Origin: Trabulsiella guamensis ATCC 49490
GTDB lineage: Bacteria; Pseudomonadota; Gammaproteobacteria; Enterobacterales; Enterobacteriaceae
Length of the DNA: 64,000 nt
Assembly: GCF_000734965.1 (NCBI RefSeq)
Contig: NZ_JMTB01000039.1
Coordinates: 1-64,000 of the forward strand
Direction: 5' to 3'
Both the position numbers and the translations under genes were made by a program. Positions 9,066-18,876 of the stretch are shown piece after piece (within the stretch, counting starts at the first letter, position 1; each line of letters starts with the position of its first letter). Below the pieces are notes generated by a model that ran no database searches, was not told the DNA's origin, and saw nothing but the letters and a program-made list of their open reading frames with translations.

Positions 9066-10919
9066 ATGCGAACCCTTTGGCGAATCATTGCCGGTTTCTT
9101 TAGATGGACATGGCGATTGCTCAATTTTATCCGTGAGCTGGTGCTGAATTTATTTTTTATCCTGCTGGTGCTGGTGGTGGTGGGTATCTGGACACAGTTC
9201 AGCAATACCCCTTCTGAGCATGCATCGCGCGGCGCACTGCTGCTGGATATTACTGGTGTTGTGGTGGATAAACCCTCCACCAACAGTAAATTCGGCGCGC
9301 TCAGCCGTCAGTTCCTCGGCGCGAGTTCCGACCGCCTGCAGGAAAATTCGCTGTTTGATATCGTGCAGACTATCCGTCAGGCGAAGGATGACCGCAACAT
9401 CACCGGCATCGTGCTCGACCTCAAAGATTTTGCTGGCGGCGATCAACCATCCATGCAGTACATCGGTAAGGCGCTGCGTGAATTCCGCGACAGCGGTAAA
9501 CCCGTTTATGCCATTGGTGATAACTACACTCAGGGCCAGTACTATCTGGCAAGCTTTGCTAACAAGATTTACCTCTCTCCGCAGGGGCTGGTGGATCTGC
9601 ACGGTTTTGCCACCAATGGCCTGTACTACAAATCCCTGCTCGATAAGCTGAAAGTCTCCACCCATGTGTTCCGCGTCGGTACCTATAAATCAGCCGTCGA
9701 ACCGTTCATCCGTGACGATATGTCGCCGGCCGCCCGTGAAGCGGACAGCCGCTGGATTGGCGAGCTGTGGCAGAACTACCTGAACACTATCGCCGCGAAC
9801 CGGGAAATCACTCCACAACAGGTGTTCCCAGGCGCGCAGGGACTGTTAGACGGCTTGCGCAAAACCGGCGGTGACACGGCGCAGTATGCGCTGGATAGCA
9901 AGCTGGTCGATCAACTGGCCTCCAGCGCCGAGGTGGAAAAAGCACTGTCGAAGCAGTTTGGCTGGAATGCGGAAGAAAAAAACTACCGTGCCGTCAGCTA
10001 TTACGATTACTCCCTGAATACCCCGTCTGACGCGGGCGACAGCATCGCTGTGGTCTTTGCTAATGGCGCGATCATGGATGGTCAGGAGACGCCGGGCAAT
10101 GTCGGCGGCGATACCACTGCCGCGCAAATCCGCGATGCGCGACTCGATCCGAAAGTGAAAGCGATTGTCCTGCGGGTGAACAGCCCAGGCGGCAGCGTGA
10201 CGGCATCAGAAGTGATCCGTTCGGAACTGGCGGCAGCCAGAGCGGCCGGCAAACCGGTGGTGGTTTCGATGGGTGGCATGGCGGCGTCCGGCGGTTACTG
10301 GATCTCCACCCCGGCGAATTACATTGTGGCGAACGCCAGCACGCTGACCGGCTCTATCGGTATCTTTGGCGTCATCAACACGGTTGAAAACTCGCTGGAT
10401 TCGATAGGTGTTCACACCGATGGAGTGGCGACATCACCACTGGCAGATGTATCGCTGACCAAAACGCTGCCGCCGGAAGTGCAGCAGATGATGCAACTGA
10501 GCATTGAAAACGGTTATCAGCGCTTTATCTCGCTGGTGGCGCAGGCCCGTAAGAGCACACCGGAACAGATCGACAAAATCGCTCAGGGGCATGTCTGGAC
10601 CGGGCAGGATGCGAAAGCTAACGGTCTGGTCGACAGCCTCGGCGACTTTGACGATGCAGTGGCGAAAGCGGCGTCACTCGCCAAAGTGAAAACGTGGCAC
10701 GTCGATTACTATCAGGAAGAACCGAGCTTGTTCAGCCGATTAATGGATAACCTCGGTGCTTCAGTTCGCGCCGCGCTACCGCAGGTTCTGCAGGCGTATT
10801 TCCCGGCACCGGTCGTGACGGCCGCCAGCACCGTAAAAGCGGAGACAGATAAACTCGCCGCGTTTAACGATCCACAAAACCGCTATGCATTTTGCCTTAC
10901 CTGCGCCAATATTAAGTAA
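9066..10919 (+). CDS. sppA: Signal peptide peptidase SppA (protease IV)
   Basis: SppA is an inner-membrane serine protease that degrades cleaved signal peptides on the periplasmic side. One N-terminal membrane anchor is visible ([18 protein letters not shown], around residues 25-45). The tandem-domain architecture is intact: the first domain supplies the catalytic lysine in GTYKSAVEP (near residue 209), and the second supplies [11 protein letters not shown] and the nucleophile serine in [10 protein letters not shown] (near residue 409). At 617 residues it matches the E. coli enzyme. It diverges from ydjA and is followed by ansA. Confidence 0.97.
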   Translation: MRTLWRIIAGFFRWTWRLLNFIRELVLNLFFILLVLVVVGIWTQFSNTPSEHASRGALLLDITGVVVDKPSTNSKFGALSRQFLGASSDRLQENSLFDIVQTIRQAKDDRNITGIVLDLKDFAGGDQPSMQYIGKALREFRDSGKPVYAIGDNYTQGQYYLASFANKIYLSPQGLVDLHGFATNGLYYKSLLDKLKVSTHVFRVGTYKSAVEPFIRDDMSPAAREADSRWIGELWQNYLNTIAANREITPQQVFPGAQGLLDGLRKTGGDTAQYALDSKLVDQLASSAEVEKALSKQFGWNAEEKNYRAVSYYDYSLNTPSDAGDSIAVVFANGAIMDGQETPGNVGGDTTAAQIRDARLDPKVKAIVLRVNSPGGSVTASEVIRSELAAARAAGKPVVVSMGGMAASGGYWISTPANYIVANASTLTGSIGIFGVINTVENSLDSIGVHTDGVATSPLADVSLTKTLPPEVQQMMQLSIENGYQRFISLVAQARKSTPEQIDKIAQGHVWTGQDAKANGLVDSLGDFDDAVAKAASLAKVKTWHVDYYQEEPSLFSRLMDNLGASVRAALPQVLQAYFPAPVVTAASTVKAETDKLAAFNDPQNRYAFCLTCANIK

Positions 10920-10971
10920 CCGGTATCCCCTCCTGATGGAGGGGATTTTCTTTACGTAATAGCCTGATACC

Positions 10972-11988
10972 ATGCAAAAAAAATCGATTTACGTTGCTTA
11001 TACCGGCGGTACCATTGGTATGCAACGATCTGAGCAGGGTTACATTCCCGTTTCCGGTCATTTACAGCGTCAACTGGCGCTGATGCCTGAATTCCACCGT
11101 CCTGAAATGCCGGATTTCACTATTCACGAATACGCCCCGCTGATGGATTCATCGGACATGACGCCGGAGGACTGGCAACATATCGCCGATGACATCAGAC
11201 ACCATTACGACGAGTACGACGGCTTTGTGATCCTGCATGGCACCGACACCATGGCGTTCACCGCCTCTGCGCTGTCATTTATGCTGGAGAATCTGGGTAA
11301 ACCGGTAATTGTGACAGGGTCACAAATTCCGCTTGCTGAATTGCGCTCTGACGGGCAAATCAACCTGCTAAATGCGCTGTATGTGGCGGCGAATTATCCG
11401 ATCAACGAAGTAACGCTGTTTTTCAATAATTGTCTCTATCGCGGCAACCGTACCACCAAAGCGCATGCCGACGGCTTCAACGCTTTCGCCTCGCCTAACC
11501 TGCCCGCGCTACTGGAAGCGGGTATTCATATCCGCCGTCTTGGTACGCCGCCCGCCCCGCACGGCAGCGGAGCGCTGATCGTTCATCCAATTACGCCGCA
11601 GCCGATTGGCGTGGTGACGATTTATCCGGGAATTTCCGCTGACGTGGTACGAAACTTCCTTCGTCAGCCGGTGAAAGCGTTGATCCTGCGCTCTTACGGC
11701 GTGGGCAATGCACCACAAAACCGTGAGTTTTTGCAGGAGCTGGCGCAGGCCAGCCAGCGAGGCATTGTGGTAGTGAATCTGACGCAGTGTATGTCCGGTA
11801 AAGTGAATATGGGCGGTTACGCTACCGGCAACGCACTGGCGCAGGCTGGCGTGATCAGCGGGTTTGATATGACCGTTGAGGCGACGCTGACTAAACTTCA
11901 CTATCTGTTAAGTCAACATCTGGCAGCTCCGGCGATCCGGGACGCCATGCAGCAGAACCTGCGCGGTGAGCTGACGCCGGACGACTGA
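10972..11988 (+). CDS. ansA: Cytoplasmic L-asparaginase I
   Basis: AnsA hydrolyses asparagine to aspartate and ammonia; this is the low-affinity cytoplasmic type, and no signal peptide is present. The two threonine motifs of the family are visible: YTGGTIGMQ at residues 9-17 and VILHGTDTMAFTASAL around residue 90, plus GSQIPLAELRSDG. It has 338 residues, as in E. coli. pncA starts 9 bases after the stop, so ansA-pncA form an operon. Confidence 0.97.
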   Translation: MQKKSIYVAYTGGTIGMQRSEQGYIPVSGHLQRQLALMPEFHRPEMPDFTIHEYAPLMDSSDMTPEDWQHIADDIRHHYDEYDGFVILHGTDTMAFTASALSFMLENLGKPVIVTGSQIPLAELRSDGQINLLNALYVAANYPINEVTLFFNNCLYRGNRTTKAHADGFNAFASPNLPALLEAGIHIRRLGTPPAPHGSGALIVHPITPQPIGVVTIYPGISADVVRNFLRQPVKALILRSYGVGNAPQNREFLQELAQASQRGIVVVNLTQCMSGKVNMGGYATGNALAQAGVISGFDMTVEATLTKLHYLLSQHLAAPAIRDAMQQNLRGELTPDD

Positions 11989-11997
11989 GGAGTATTG

Positions 11998-12639
11998 ATG
12001 AAAAACCGGGCATTATTACTTGTCGATTTACAAAATGATTTCTGCGCCGGCGGCGCGCTGGCGGTGCCGGAAGGCGACAGCACAGTAGACATCGCCAACA
12101 CCCTGATTGACTGGTGTAAAGCACGTGGTGAAGCGATTGTCGCCAGCCAGGACTGGCACCCGGCGGACCACGGCAGTTTTGCCAGTCAGCATGACGCTGA
12201 ACCCTATACCCAGGGTGAGCTGGACGGCTTAGCGCAAACCTGGTGGCCTGATCACTGTGTACAGGAGAGCGAAGGCGCTGCGCTTCATCCGTTGCTGAAA
12301 CAAAAAGCGATCGACGCGGTGTTTCATAAAGGCGAAAACCCGCAAATTGACAGTTACAGCGCGTTTTTTGACAACGGCCACCGGCAAAAAACCGGCCTTG
12401 ACGTCTGGCTTCGCCATCACGAAATCACAGAGCTGATCGTGATGGGACTGGCGACAGACTATTGCGTGAAGTTTACCGTGCTGGACGCGCTGCAACTGGG
12501 CTACACGGTCAGCGTAATCACCGATGGTTGCCGCGGTGTGAATATCCAGCCGCAAGACAGCGCACAGGCGTTTATGGATATGGCGGCTGAAGGTGCCACG
12601 CTGTATACGCTCTCTGACTGGCAGGAAACCCACGCCTGA
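11998..12639 (+). CDS. pncA: Nicotinamidase/pyrazinamidase
   Basis: PncA deamidates nicotinamide to nicotinate in NAD salvage. The catalytic Asp is in LLLVDLQNDFC (near residue 9), metal ligands lie in SQDWHPADHGSFASQH, the Lys in AVFHKGENP, and the nucleophile Cys in GLATDYCVKFT. The ATG at 11998 has AGGAG 5 bases upstream; a TTG one codon earlier is in frame but too close to it. The protein has 213 residues, as in the K-12 enzyme. Confidence 0.97.
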   Translation: MKNRALLLVDLQNDFCAGGALAVPEGDSTVDIANTLIDWCKARGEAIVASQDWHPADHGSFASQHDAEPYTQGELDGLAQTWWPDHCVQESEGAALHPLLKQKAIDAVFHKGENPQIDSYSAFFDNGHRQKTGLDVWLRHHEITELIVMGLATDYCVKFTVLDALQLGYTVSVITDGCRGVNIQPQDSAQAFMDMAAEGATLYTLSDWQETHA

Positions 12640-12645
12640 TCCCCC

Positions 12646-12672
12646 TGCCCGGCACCTCCCGCCGGGCATTTT
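12646..12672 (+). terminator. Rho-independent terminator after pncA
   Basis: TGCCCGGC (12646-12653) pairs with GCCGGGCA (12661-12668), followed by TTTT. It lies 6 bases after the pncA stop. Confidence 0.75.
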
Positions 12673-12807
12673 CCACATAATGACCATAAGTTGAATCTCA
12701 CTCGCAGTTTTGTTGCCGCTTCGTTGCTAATCTGATCCCGTTGTTTTTTTCGCCACGCCATTTCCGTGGCGTGTTGGTTTTTAAAATATTGTCAAAGAGG
12801 AAACAGT

Positions 12808-14061
12808 ATGAAACTTTTGCCATTGCTGGCAGCATTACCCCTGCTCTGCGCTTCCCATGCCTTTGCTGCCCCCCTGATTTCCGTTGGTTATTTTAATGGT
12901 GGCGGCGACGTCACTGCCGGTCCTGGCGGCGATATCGATAAGCTCGATGTTCGCCAGATCACTCATCTCAACTATTCGTTCGGCCTGATTTACAACAATG
13001 AGAAAGACGAAACTAACGACGCGCTGAAAGATCCGAATAAGCTGCATCAGTTATGGTTGTCACCGAAAGTACAGGCTGATCTGCAAAAGATCCCTGAATT
13101 ACGCAAACAGAATCCGGATCTGAAAGTCCTGCTGTCCGTGGGTGGCTGGGGTGCGCGTGGGTTCTCCGGCGCCGCCGATAACAAAGAAAGTCGCGCGACG
13201 TTCATTCGCTCCGTTCAGGAGGTGATGGACCGCTATGGGCTTGATGGCATCGACCTTGACTGGGAGTATCCGGTGAATGGCGCCTGGGGTCTGGTGGATA
13301 AGCAACCTGCGGATCGTGATAACTTTACTGCCCTGCTGAAGGAACTGCGTCAGACGCTGGGCGATAAAAAACTGGTGACCATCGCGGTTGGCGCGAATGC
13401 GGAAAGTCCGAAAAGCTGGGTCGATGTGAAAGCCATTGCACCGGTGCTGAACTACATCAACCTGATGACCTACGACATGGCGTATGGCACGCAGTACTTC
13501 AACTCGAACCTGTATGACTCAGGCAACTGGCCAACGGTCGCCGCAGCCGACAAATACAGCGCCGATTTCGTGGTTAATAACTACCTGGCGGCAGGGCTCA
13601 GACCTGAACAGATGAATCTGGGGATTGGGTTTTATGGGCGGGTGCCTAAACGCGCCGTTGAGCCAGGCATCGACTGGACAAAAGCTGACGCGCAGAATAA
13701 TCCGGTCACCAAACCCTACTTTGGTGAAGCGGAAAAAGCGTTGTTCAGCTCGCTCGGCTACCACCTCGATAAAGACACGTATGTGAAGTACAACGATATT
13801 GTCAGCAAGCTGATTAACGATCCGCAAAAACGCTTTACCGAGCACTGGGATGATCAGGCCAAAGTTCCGTGGCTGTCAATAAAATCTGCCAGCGGCGAGC
13901 CGTTGTTCGCACTGTCGTATGAGAATCCGCGCTCTGTGGATCTCAAGGCGCAGTACATCAAAGAGAAAGGCTTAGGCGGCGCGATGTTCTGGGAATATGG
14001 CGCAGACGATAATAACCAACTGGCGAAGCAGCTGGCGACGTCTTTAGGGATCAAACACTAA
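12808..14061 (+). CDS. Secreted GH18 chitinase
   Basis: A 417-residue glycoside hydrolase family 18 enzyme predicted to cleave beta-1,4-N-acetylglucosamine polymers. A Sec signal peptide (MKLLPLLAALPLLCASHAFA) ends before APLISVGYF, so cleavage is near residue 20-21. The GH18 signature DGIDLDWEYP starts at residue 146; Glu153 would be the catalytic acid. Other GH18 marks are KVLLSVGGWG, MTYDMAYG and the late GGAMFWEYGADD. No separate chitin-binding module is seen. The ATG follows GAGGAAACAGT; 14 extra codons upstream in frame have no ribosome site. K-12 lacks it at this position, so it is accessory, although its base composition resembles its neighbours. Confidence 0.9.
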   Translation: MKLLPLLAALPLLCASHAFAAPLISVGYFNGGGDVTAGPGGDIDKLDVRQITHLNYSFGLIYNNEKDETNDALKDPNKLHQLWLSPKVQADLQKIPELRKQNPDLKVLLSVGGWGARGFSGAADNKESRATFIRSVQEVMDRYGLDGIDLDWEYPVNGAWGLVDKQPADRDNFTALLKELRQTLGDKKLVTIAVGANAESPKSWVDVKAIAPVLNYINLMTYDMAYGTQYFNSNLYDSGNWPTVAAADKYSADFVVNNYLAAGLRPEQMNLGIGFYGRVPKRAVEPGIDWTKADAQNNPVTKPYFGEAEKALFSSLGYHLDKDTYVKYNDIVSKLINDPQKRFTEHWDDQAKVPWLSIKSASGEPLFALSYENPRSVDLKAQYIKEKGLGGAMFWEYGADDNNQLAKQLATSLGIKH

Positions 14062-14069
14062 GCGAGGGT

Positions 14070-14100
14070 CTGTCGGGCGGGTACGAAGCCTGCCCGACAG
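14070..14100. terminator. Hairpin between convergent chitinase and yeaC
   Basis: The arms CTGTCGGGC (14070-14078) and GCCCGACAG (14092-14100) form a strong hairpin between two convergent genes. No long T-run is present on either strand. Confidence 0.55.
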
Positions 14101-14109
14101 ATAAACAAC

Positions 14110-14388
14110 TTACTGCATTTTAAGGGTGGCGATGGACTTCGGCGCGATGCCAAAATCTTCTTTCAGTTGTTGCTTGCTCTTCATCACCATCTGACCCTGT
14201 GTGTCGATGGTCATGTGTTGCGCATCGGTGTTATGCCGCGCCTGCCAGAGCATCACCAGTTGCAGACTGTTCTCTTTCTGCTCTGGCGTCAGCGCCACGC
14301 CATCCGGCCATTTTCCGAGCTCTACCGCTGTCACCAGACGCTGATAAATCTCCGGCGTCATAGCGCTGATCATTTCATCAACATTCAT
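14110..14388 (-). CDS. yeaC: YeaC, DUF1315 protein
   Basis: A 92-residue soluble protein recognised as YeaC: it starts MNVDEMISAMTPEIYQRLVTAVELGKWPDG and has a polar C-terminus. The family function is unknown. It lies 42 bases downstream of msrB on the same strand, as in E. coli, so the two are probably co-transcribed. Confidence 0.92.
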   Translation of the reverse strand: MNVDEMISAMTPEIYQRLVTAVELGKWPDGVALTPEQKENSLQLVMLWQARHNTDAQHMTIDTQGQMVMKSKQQLKEDFGIAPKSIATLKMQ

Positions 14389-14430
14389 TACGTTTTCCGC
14401 TCCTGTGGAATAATTTGCTGAATCGTTTTT

Positions 14431-14844
14431 TCAGCCTTTTATTTTGTCGCCATTTTCGTCGTCGCTGAAGCTCAGCGAGGCTGAATTAACACAATAGCGT
14501 TCGCCAGTGGGTTGCGGGCCGTCCGGGAAAACGTGACCGAGGTGGGCATCGCAATTGCCGCAACGGATTTCAATGCGCTGCATACCGTGCGAGTAATCGT
14601 TCAGATAGCGAATCGCCTCGTTGCTGACAGGCTCGTAAAAGCTCGGCCAGCCGCAGCCCGAATCATATTTGCTTTGCGAAGTAAACAGCGGTGCATCGCA
14701 CACCAGGCAATGATAAACGCCATCACGTTTGTTATGCAGGAGTTGCCCGGTAAAAGGCGGTTCTGTACCGTGATTCTGTGTCACGTAGAACTGCATTTCA
14801 CTCAGGTCTTTTTTCAGTTCTTCCGGGGTTTTTTGATTCGCCAT
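14431..14844 (-). CDS. msrB: Peptide methionine (R)-S-oxide reductase MsrB
   Basis: MsrB reduces methionine-R-sulfoxide in proteins. Two CxxC zinc motifs are visible (CLVCDAP and CGNCDAH), with the substrate block [12 protein letters not shown] and the catalytic cysteine in [13 protein letters not shown] near residue 119. Its 137 residues match E. coli. It diverges from gapA and precedes yeaC. Confidence 0.97.
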   Translation of the reverse strand: MANQKTPEELKKDLSEMQFYVTQNHGTEPPFTGQLLHNKRDGVYHCLVCDAPLFTSQSKYDSGCGWPSFYEPVSNEAIRYLNDYSHGMQRIEIRCGNCDAHLGHVFPDGPQPTGERYCVNSASLSFSDDENGDKIKG

Positions 14845-15114
14845 GGGCTCACATCTCGCGGTTGAATCCGATATTACACTCGTCCGATTCTAACAAAACA
14901 TTAACACTGAGGCGTAGACTTTTGTTCTAAACTTACACGGAGCCAATGCGCAGCCGGGTAATTGTGAGGAAGTTCACATTTTTATCTCGCTGGCCCTTTA
15001 AAATTCCGGGCGCAGCCCCCATATGGTTGCAAGCTCATAGGAAGAGTGAGGCGAGTCAGTCGTTCAAAGGTTATTCAGAGGATTGATTTGTCGCAATGAT
15101 TGACACGATTCCGC

Positions 15115-15142
15115 TTGACGCTGCGTAAGGTTTTTGTAATTT
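15115..15142 (+). promoter_or_regulatory. Probable gapA P1 promoter
   Basis: TTGACG (15115-15120), a 16-base spacer and TAATTT (15137-15142) lie about 45 bases before the gapA start. From memory the sequence agrees with the major gapA promoter of E. coli. The full msrB-gapA gap (14845-15185) is about 340 bases. Other gapA promoters known from E. coli may lie further upstream, but I cannot assign them by eye. Confidence 0.6.
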
Positions 15143-15173
15143 TACAGGCAACCTTTTATTCACTAACAAATAG

Positions 15174-16181
<1,008 letters not shown>

Positions 16182-16204
16182 GTTGAGATGAGAAACTGAT
16201 CAAT

Positions 16205-16228
16205 AAAGGCGACTTCGGTCGCCTTTTT
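16205..16228 (+). terminator. Rho-independent terminator after gapA
   Basis: AAAGGCGAC-TTCG-GTCGCCTTT forms a 9-bp stem with a UUCG tetraloop followed by TT. yeaD starts 30 bases later, so it may receive read-through or have its own promoter. Confidence 0.85.
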
Positions 16229-16258
16229 CTTTTTTGTGGCTTAACGAAGGATTGCACC

Positions 16259-17140
16259 ATGATTAATAAAATTTTTGCTCTCCCGGTTGTTGAACAGCTT
16301 ACCCCTGTCCTTTCTCGTCGCCAGCTTGATGAGCTGGAGCTTGTCGTTGTCGATCACCCACAGGTTAAAGCTTCTCTGGCGTTACAGGGCGCGCATCTGC
16401 TCTCCTGGAAACCGGCTGGTGAACAAGACGTCCTGTGGCTCAGCAACAATACACCGTTCAAAAATGGCGTCGCTTTACGTGGCGGTGTGCCCATTTGCTG
16501 GCCATGGTTTGGCCCGGCAGCGCAACAGGGTCTGCCGGCACACGGCTTCGCCCGTAATCTGCCGTGGACGCTGAAAGCCCACAATGAAGACGATAACGGT
16601 GTGGTGCTGACCTTTGAACTACAGAGCAGCGACGCTACCCGCAAATTCTGGCCGAATGAATTCACGCTTTATGCGCGTTTCAAGCTGGGTAAAACCTGTG
16701 AGATTGAGCTGGAAGCACACGGTGATTTCGAAACTACCTCTGCCCTGCATACCTATTTCAACGTCGGTGACATCGCGGCGGTGAAGGTCACGGGGCTGGG
16801 CGATCGCTTCATCGACAAGGTCAACAACGCCAAAGAAGACGTGCTCACTAACGGCGTGCAGACTTTTCCGGATCGTACCGACCGTGTGTATATGAATGCC
16901 GAAGGTTGCAGCGTTATCCATGACAACGCGCTGGCACGTCGTATCAATGTCATCCATGGCCACAACAGCGACGTTGTCGGCTGGAATCCGGGACCTGCGC
17001 TTTCCGTGAGCATGGGTGACATGCCGGATGATGGCTACAAAACATTCGTCTGTGTGGAAACCGCCTGCGCAAGCAAGACCCAGAAAGCACAGGAAGACAA
17101 ACCAACGCGTCTGACACAGACCATTCAGGTCAATCGCTAA
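16259..17140 (+). CDS. yeaD: YeaD, putative glucose-6-phosphate 1-epimerase
   Basis: A 293-residue aldose 1-epimerase-fold protein (D-hexose-6-phosphate mutarotase family). Family marks are the GVPICWPWFG block near residue 80, HGFARNLPW, the central HTYFNVGD containing the active-site histidine, and the final VETACASKTQ. It directly follows gapA, as in E. coli, consistent with a role in sugar-phosphate anomerisation; that reaction is a family inference. Confidence 0.93.
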   Translation: MINKIFALPVVEQLTPVLSRRQLDELELVVVDHPQVKASLALQGAHLLSWKPAGEQDVLWLSNNTPFKNGVALRGGVPICWPWFGPAAQQGLPAHGFARNLPWTLKAHNEDDNGVVLTFELQSSDATRKFWPNEFTLYARFKLGKTCEIELEAHGDFETTSALHTYFNVGDIAAVKVTGLGDRFIDKVNNAKEDVLTNGVQTFPDRTDRVYMNAEGCSVIHDNALARRINVIHGHNSDVVGWNPGPALSVSMGDMPDDGYKTFVCVETACASKTQKAQEDKPTRLTQTIQVNR

Positions 17141-17147
17141 TTGCAGC

Positions 17148-17181
17148 AAATGGCCGGATGAATTTACGCACTGGCCATTTT
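17148..17181 (+). terminator. Terminator after yeaD
   Basis: AAATGGCC (17148-17155) pairs with GGCCATTT (17173-17180), followed by TC. The remaining gap up to 17513 (about 330 bases) is AT-rich; no further gene is recognisable in it, and it presumably holds the promoter of the next operon. Confidence 0.65.
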
Positions 17182-17513
17182 CATTAAGCCATTCCTTAAC
17201 AACATTATGTCTTTTTAAAACCGTGTATGAATATTTCTGCAATAACGTAAAATTGCGAGCCTTTTTCCACTTCCAAAATATAAACCATTCTCCGTTTATT
17301 TTTTCCTGTCTTCGCACTTTCTAAAGCCCGTCATTTATGTATTATTCCCTCAGCATGTCGACATCAGGCATCGCTTATTAAACAGATATTAGTGGTAATT
17401 GTAATTATACGGGAACCGTAGTTTCTTCCTTATGTCCTGTTCGTAGCACTGCGTTGTCTGTTCATCACCCTGTCGTGTAGCAACAGATAACACAGACGTA
17501 CAAAGGTGTGGAT

Positions 17514-18866
17514 ATGAATTCAATTCGATTATTTGTTGTTTCGCTACTTATCAGTGTGATGTCGTTGACCTCAGCAGCACAAGCACAAGCACCTGCCGAT
17601 GAGAACCAGCTCTATAACGCCTGGAGTTATCTACTCGGGCGCGCATTAATTATTCGTCAGGAAAATACCGATATGCGCGAACCCGGAATGAATTATAATG
17701 TTATTAAATACCATAATTTAGCCAGTGATACGGCATTCGTTAATCCAAACTTTGATGTTGCCTATCTTGAATCCTGGATTGCAATTGATGACAACTCAGC
17801 CGCACTTGTCTCCGTGCCGGAAATTAAAGATCGTTATTACACCATTCAATTATTAAATGAATGGGGAGACAACATTACTAATATAAATAGTAGAGTCTAT
17901 CCGAATCATCCATCCGGTATATTTGCTTTAGTGACCGCCCACAGTAATGTTAAATTACCCGCAGGCGCTATCCCTGTCATTTTGCCGTCTAATAAAGCCA
18001 AGCTATTGGGGCGTTTTGAGCTGAAAGATTCGCCTGAGGAGGCGACAAAACTTCAACGCGCTGTCACGCTGACTATCACCGGAACACCTCATATTACACA
18101 GCCACCAGCGATCCCTGAGTTTACCAATGACAAGCTGCCAGGTGTGGCGTTGTTTGATAATGCAGAAGCAATCCTGCAAAGCGCGCCCGATTACACACCG
18201 GTCGCTGCCGGGGTGCAGCAAAGCGTTCGCGATATTGCACAAAAAGTACATACCAACAGCCAGTACCGCCAGCAGACAGACAACGCGCTTACCCAACATG
18301 TTATTCCGGCATTCATGCAGGAAGCGCACACCGGTATCGCCACCTGGAAAAACAACTGGCTTGGTGGCCATAAAGAAGGTCGCGGCTATAACGGTCATTA
18401 CGGGACCGACTACCGTATGCGTACCGCCATTAATTTGCTTGGGATCTGGGCTAACAGCCCGGGTGAAGCCGTCTATTACCTGGCAACGAAAGACAGCAAC
18501 GGTCAGTCGCTGAATGGCAACGGTTTTTATCGTCTGCATTTCCCGGCGACGGCATTACCAGAGACGATGGCAAAAGCATTCTGGTCCATCATCATGGTCA
18601 GCATTCCGGATTACCAGGTTATTCCAAATCCGCTTAAGCGCTACAACTTCAACAATTACTCCGGCCTGAAAAAGAACAGTGATGGATCTCTGGATATTGT
18701 CATTGGCCCTCGCCCGCCGAAGCACTTCCCTGAAAGTAACTGGCTGCCCTCCTCGACCAACCAGGCATTCGCTTTTACCTTCCGGGCTTACGTCCCTGAA
18801 CCCGACGTCGCTGCAGGGGATCGTTTCCCACCAGCGGTAACACCTGTCAATGAAAACCAGTTCTGA
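17514..18866 (+). CDS. Secreted DUF1254/DUF1214 protein (first copy)
   Basis: A 450-residue exported protein. The signal peptide MNSIRLFVVSLLISVMSLTSAAQAQA gives AxA cleavage near residue 24. The N-terminal half matches DUF1254 (NPNFDVAYLESWIAIDDNSA and similar), and the C-terminal part is DUF1214-like (GNGFYRLHFPATALP, then NWLPSS and FTFRAYVPEPD). The ATG at 17514 has AAAGG 7 bases upstream. Its stop overlaps the extended frame of the next gene, whose likely start is 10 bases on, so the pair is an operon. It occupies the yeaD-mipA interval where E. coli has yeaE. The molecular function of the family is not established. Confidence 0.85.
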   Translation: MNSIRLFVVSLLISVMSLTSAAQAQAPADENQLYNAWSYLLGRALIIRQENTDMREPGMNYNVIKYHNLASDTAFVNPNFDVAYLESWIAIDDNSAALVSVPEIKDRYYTIQLLNEWGDNITNINSRVYPNHPSGIFALVTAHSNVKLPAGAIPVILPSNKAKLLGRFELKDSPEEATKLQRAVTLTITGTPHITQPPAIPEFTNDKLPGVALFDNAEAILQSAPDYTPVAAGVQQSVRDIAQKVHTNSQYRQQTDNALTQHVIPAFMQEAHTGIATWKNNWLGGHKEGRGYNGHYGTDYRMRTAINLLGIWANSPGEAVYYLATKDSNGQSLNGNGFYRLHFPATALPETMAKAFWSIIMVSIPDYQVIPNPLKRYNFNNYSGLKKNSDGSLDIVIGPRPPKHFPESNWLPSSTNQAFAFTFRAYVPEPDVAAGDRFPPAVTPVNENQF

Positions 18867-18876
18867 GGGAAAGCAG

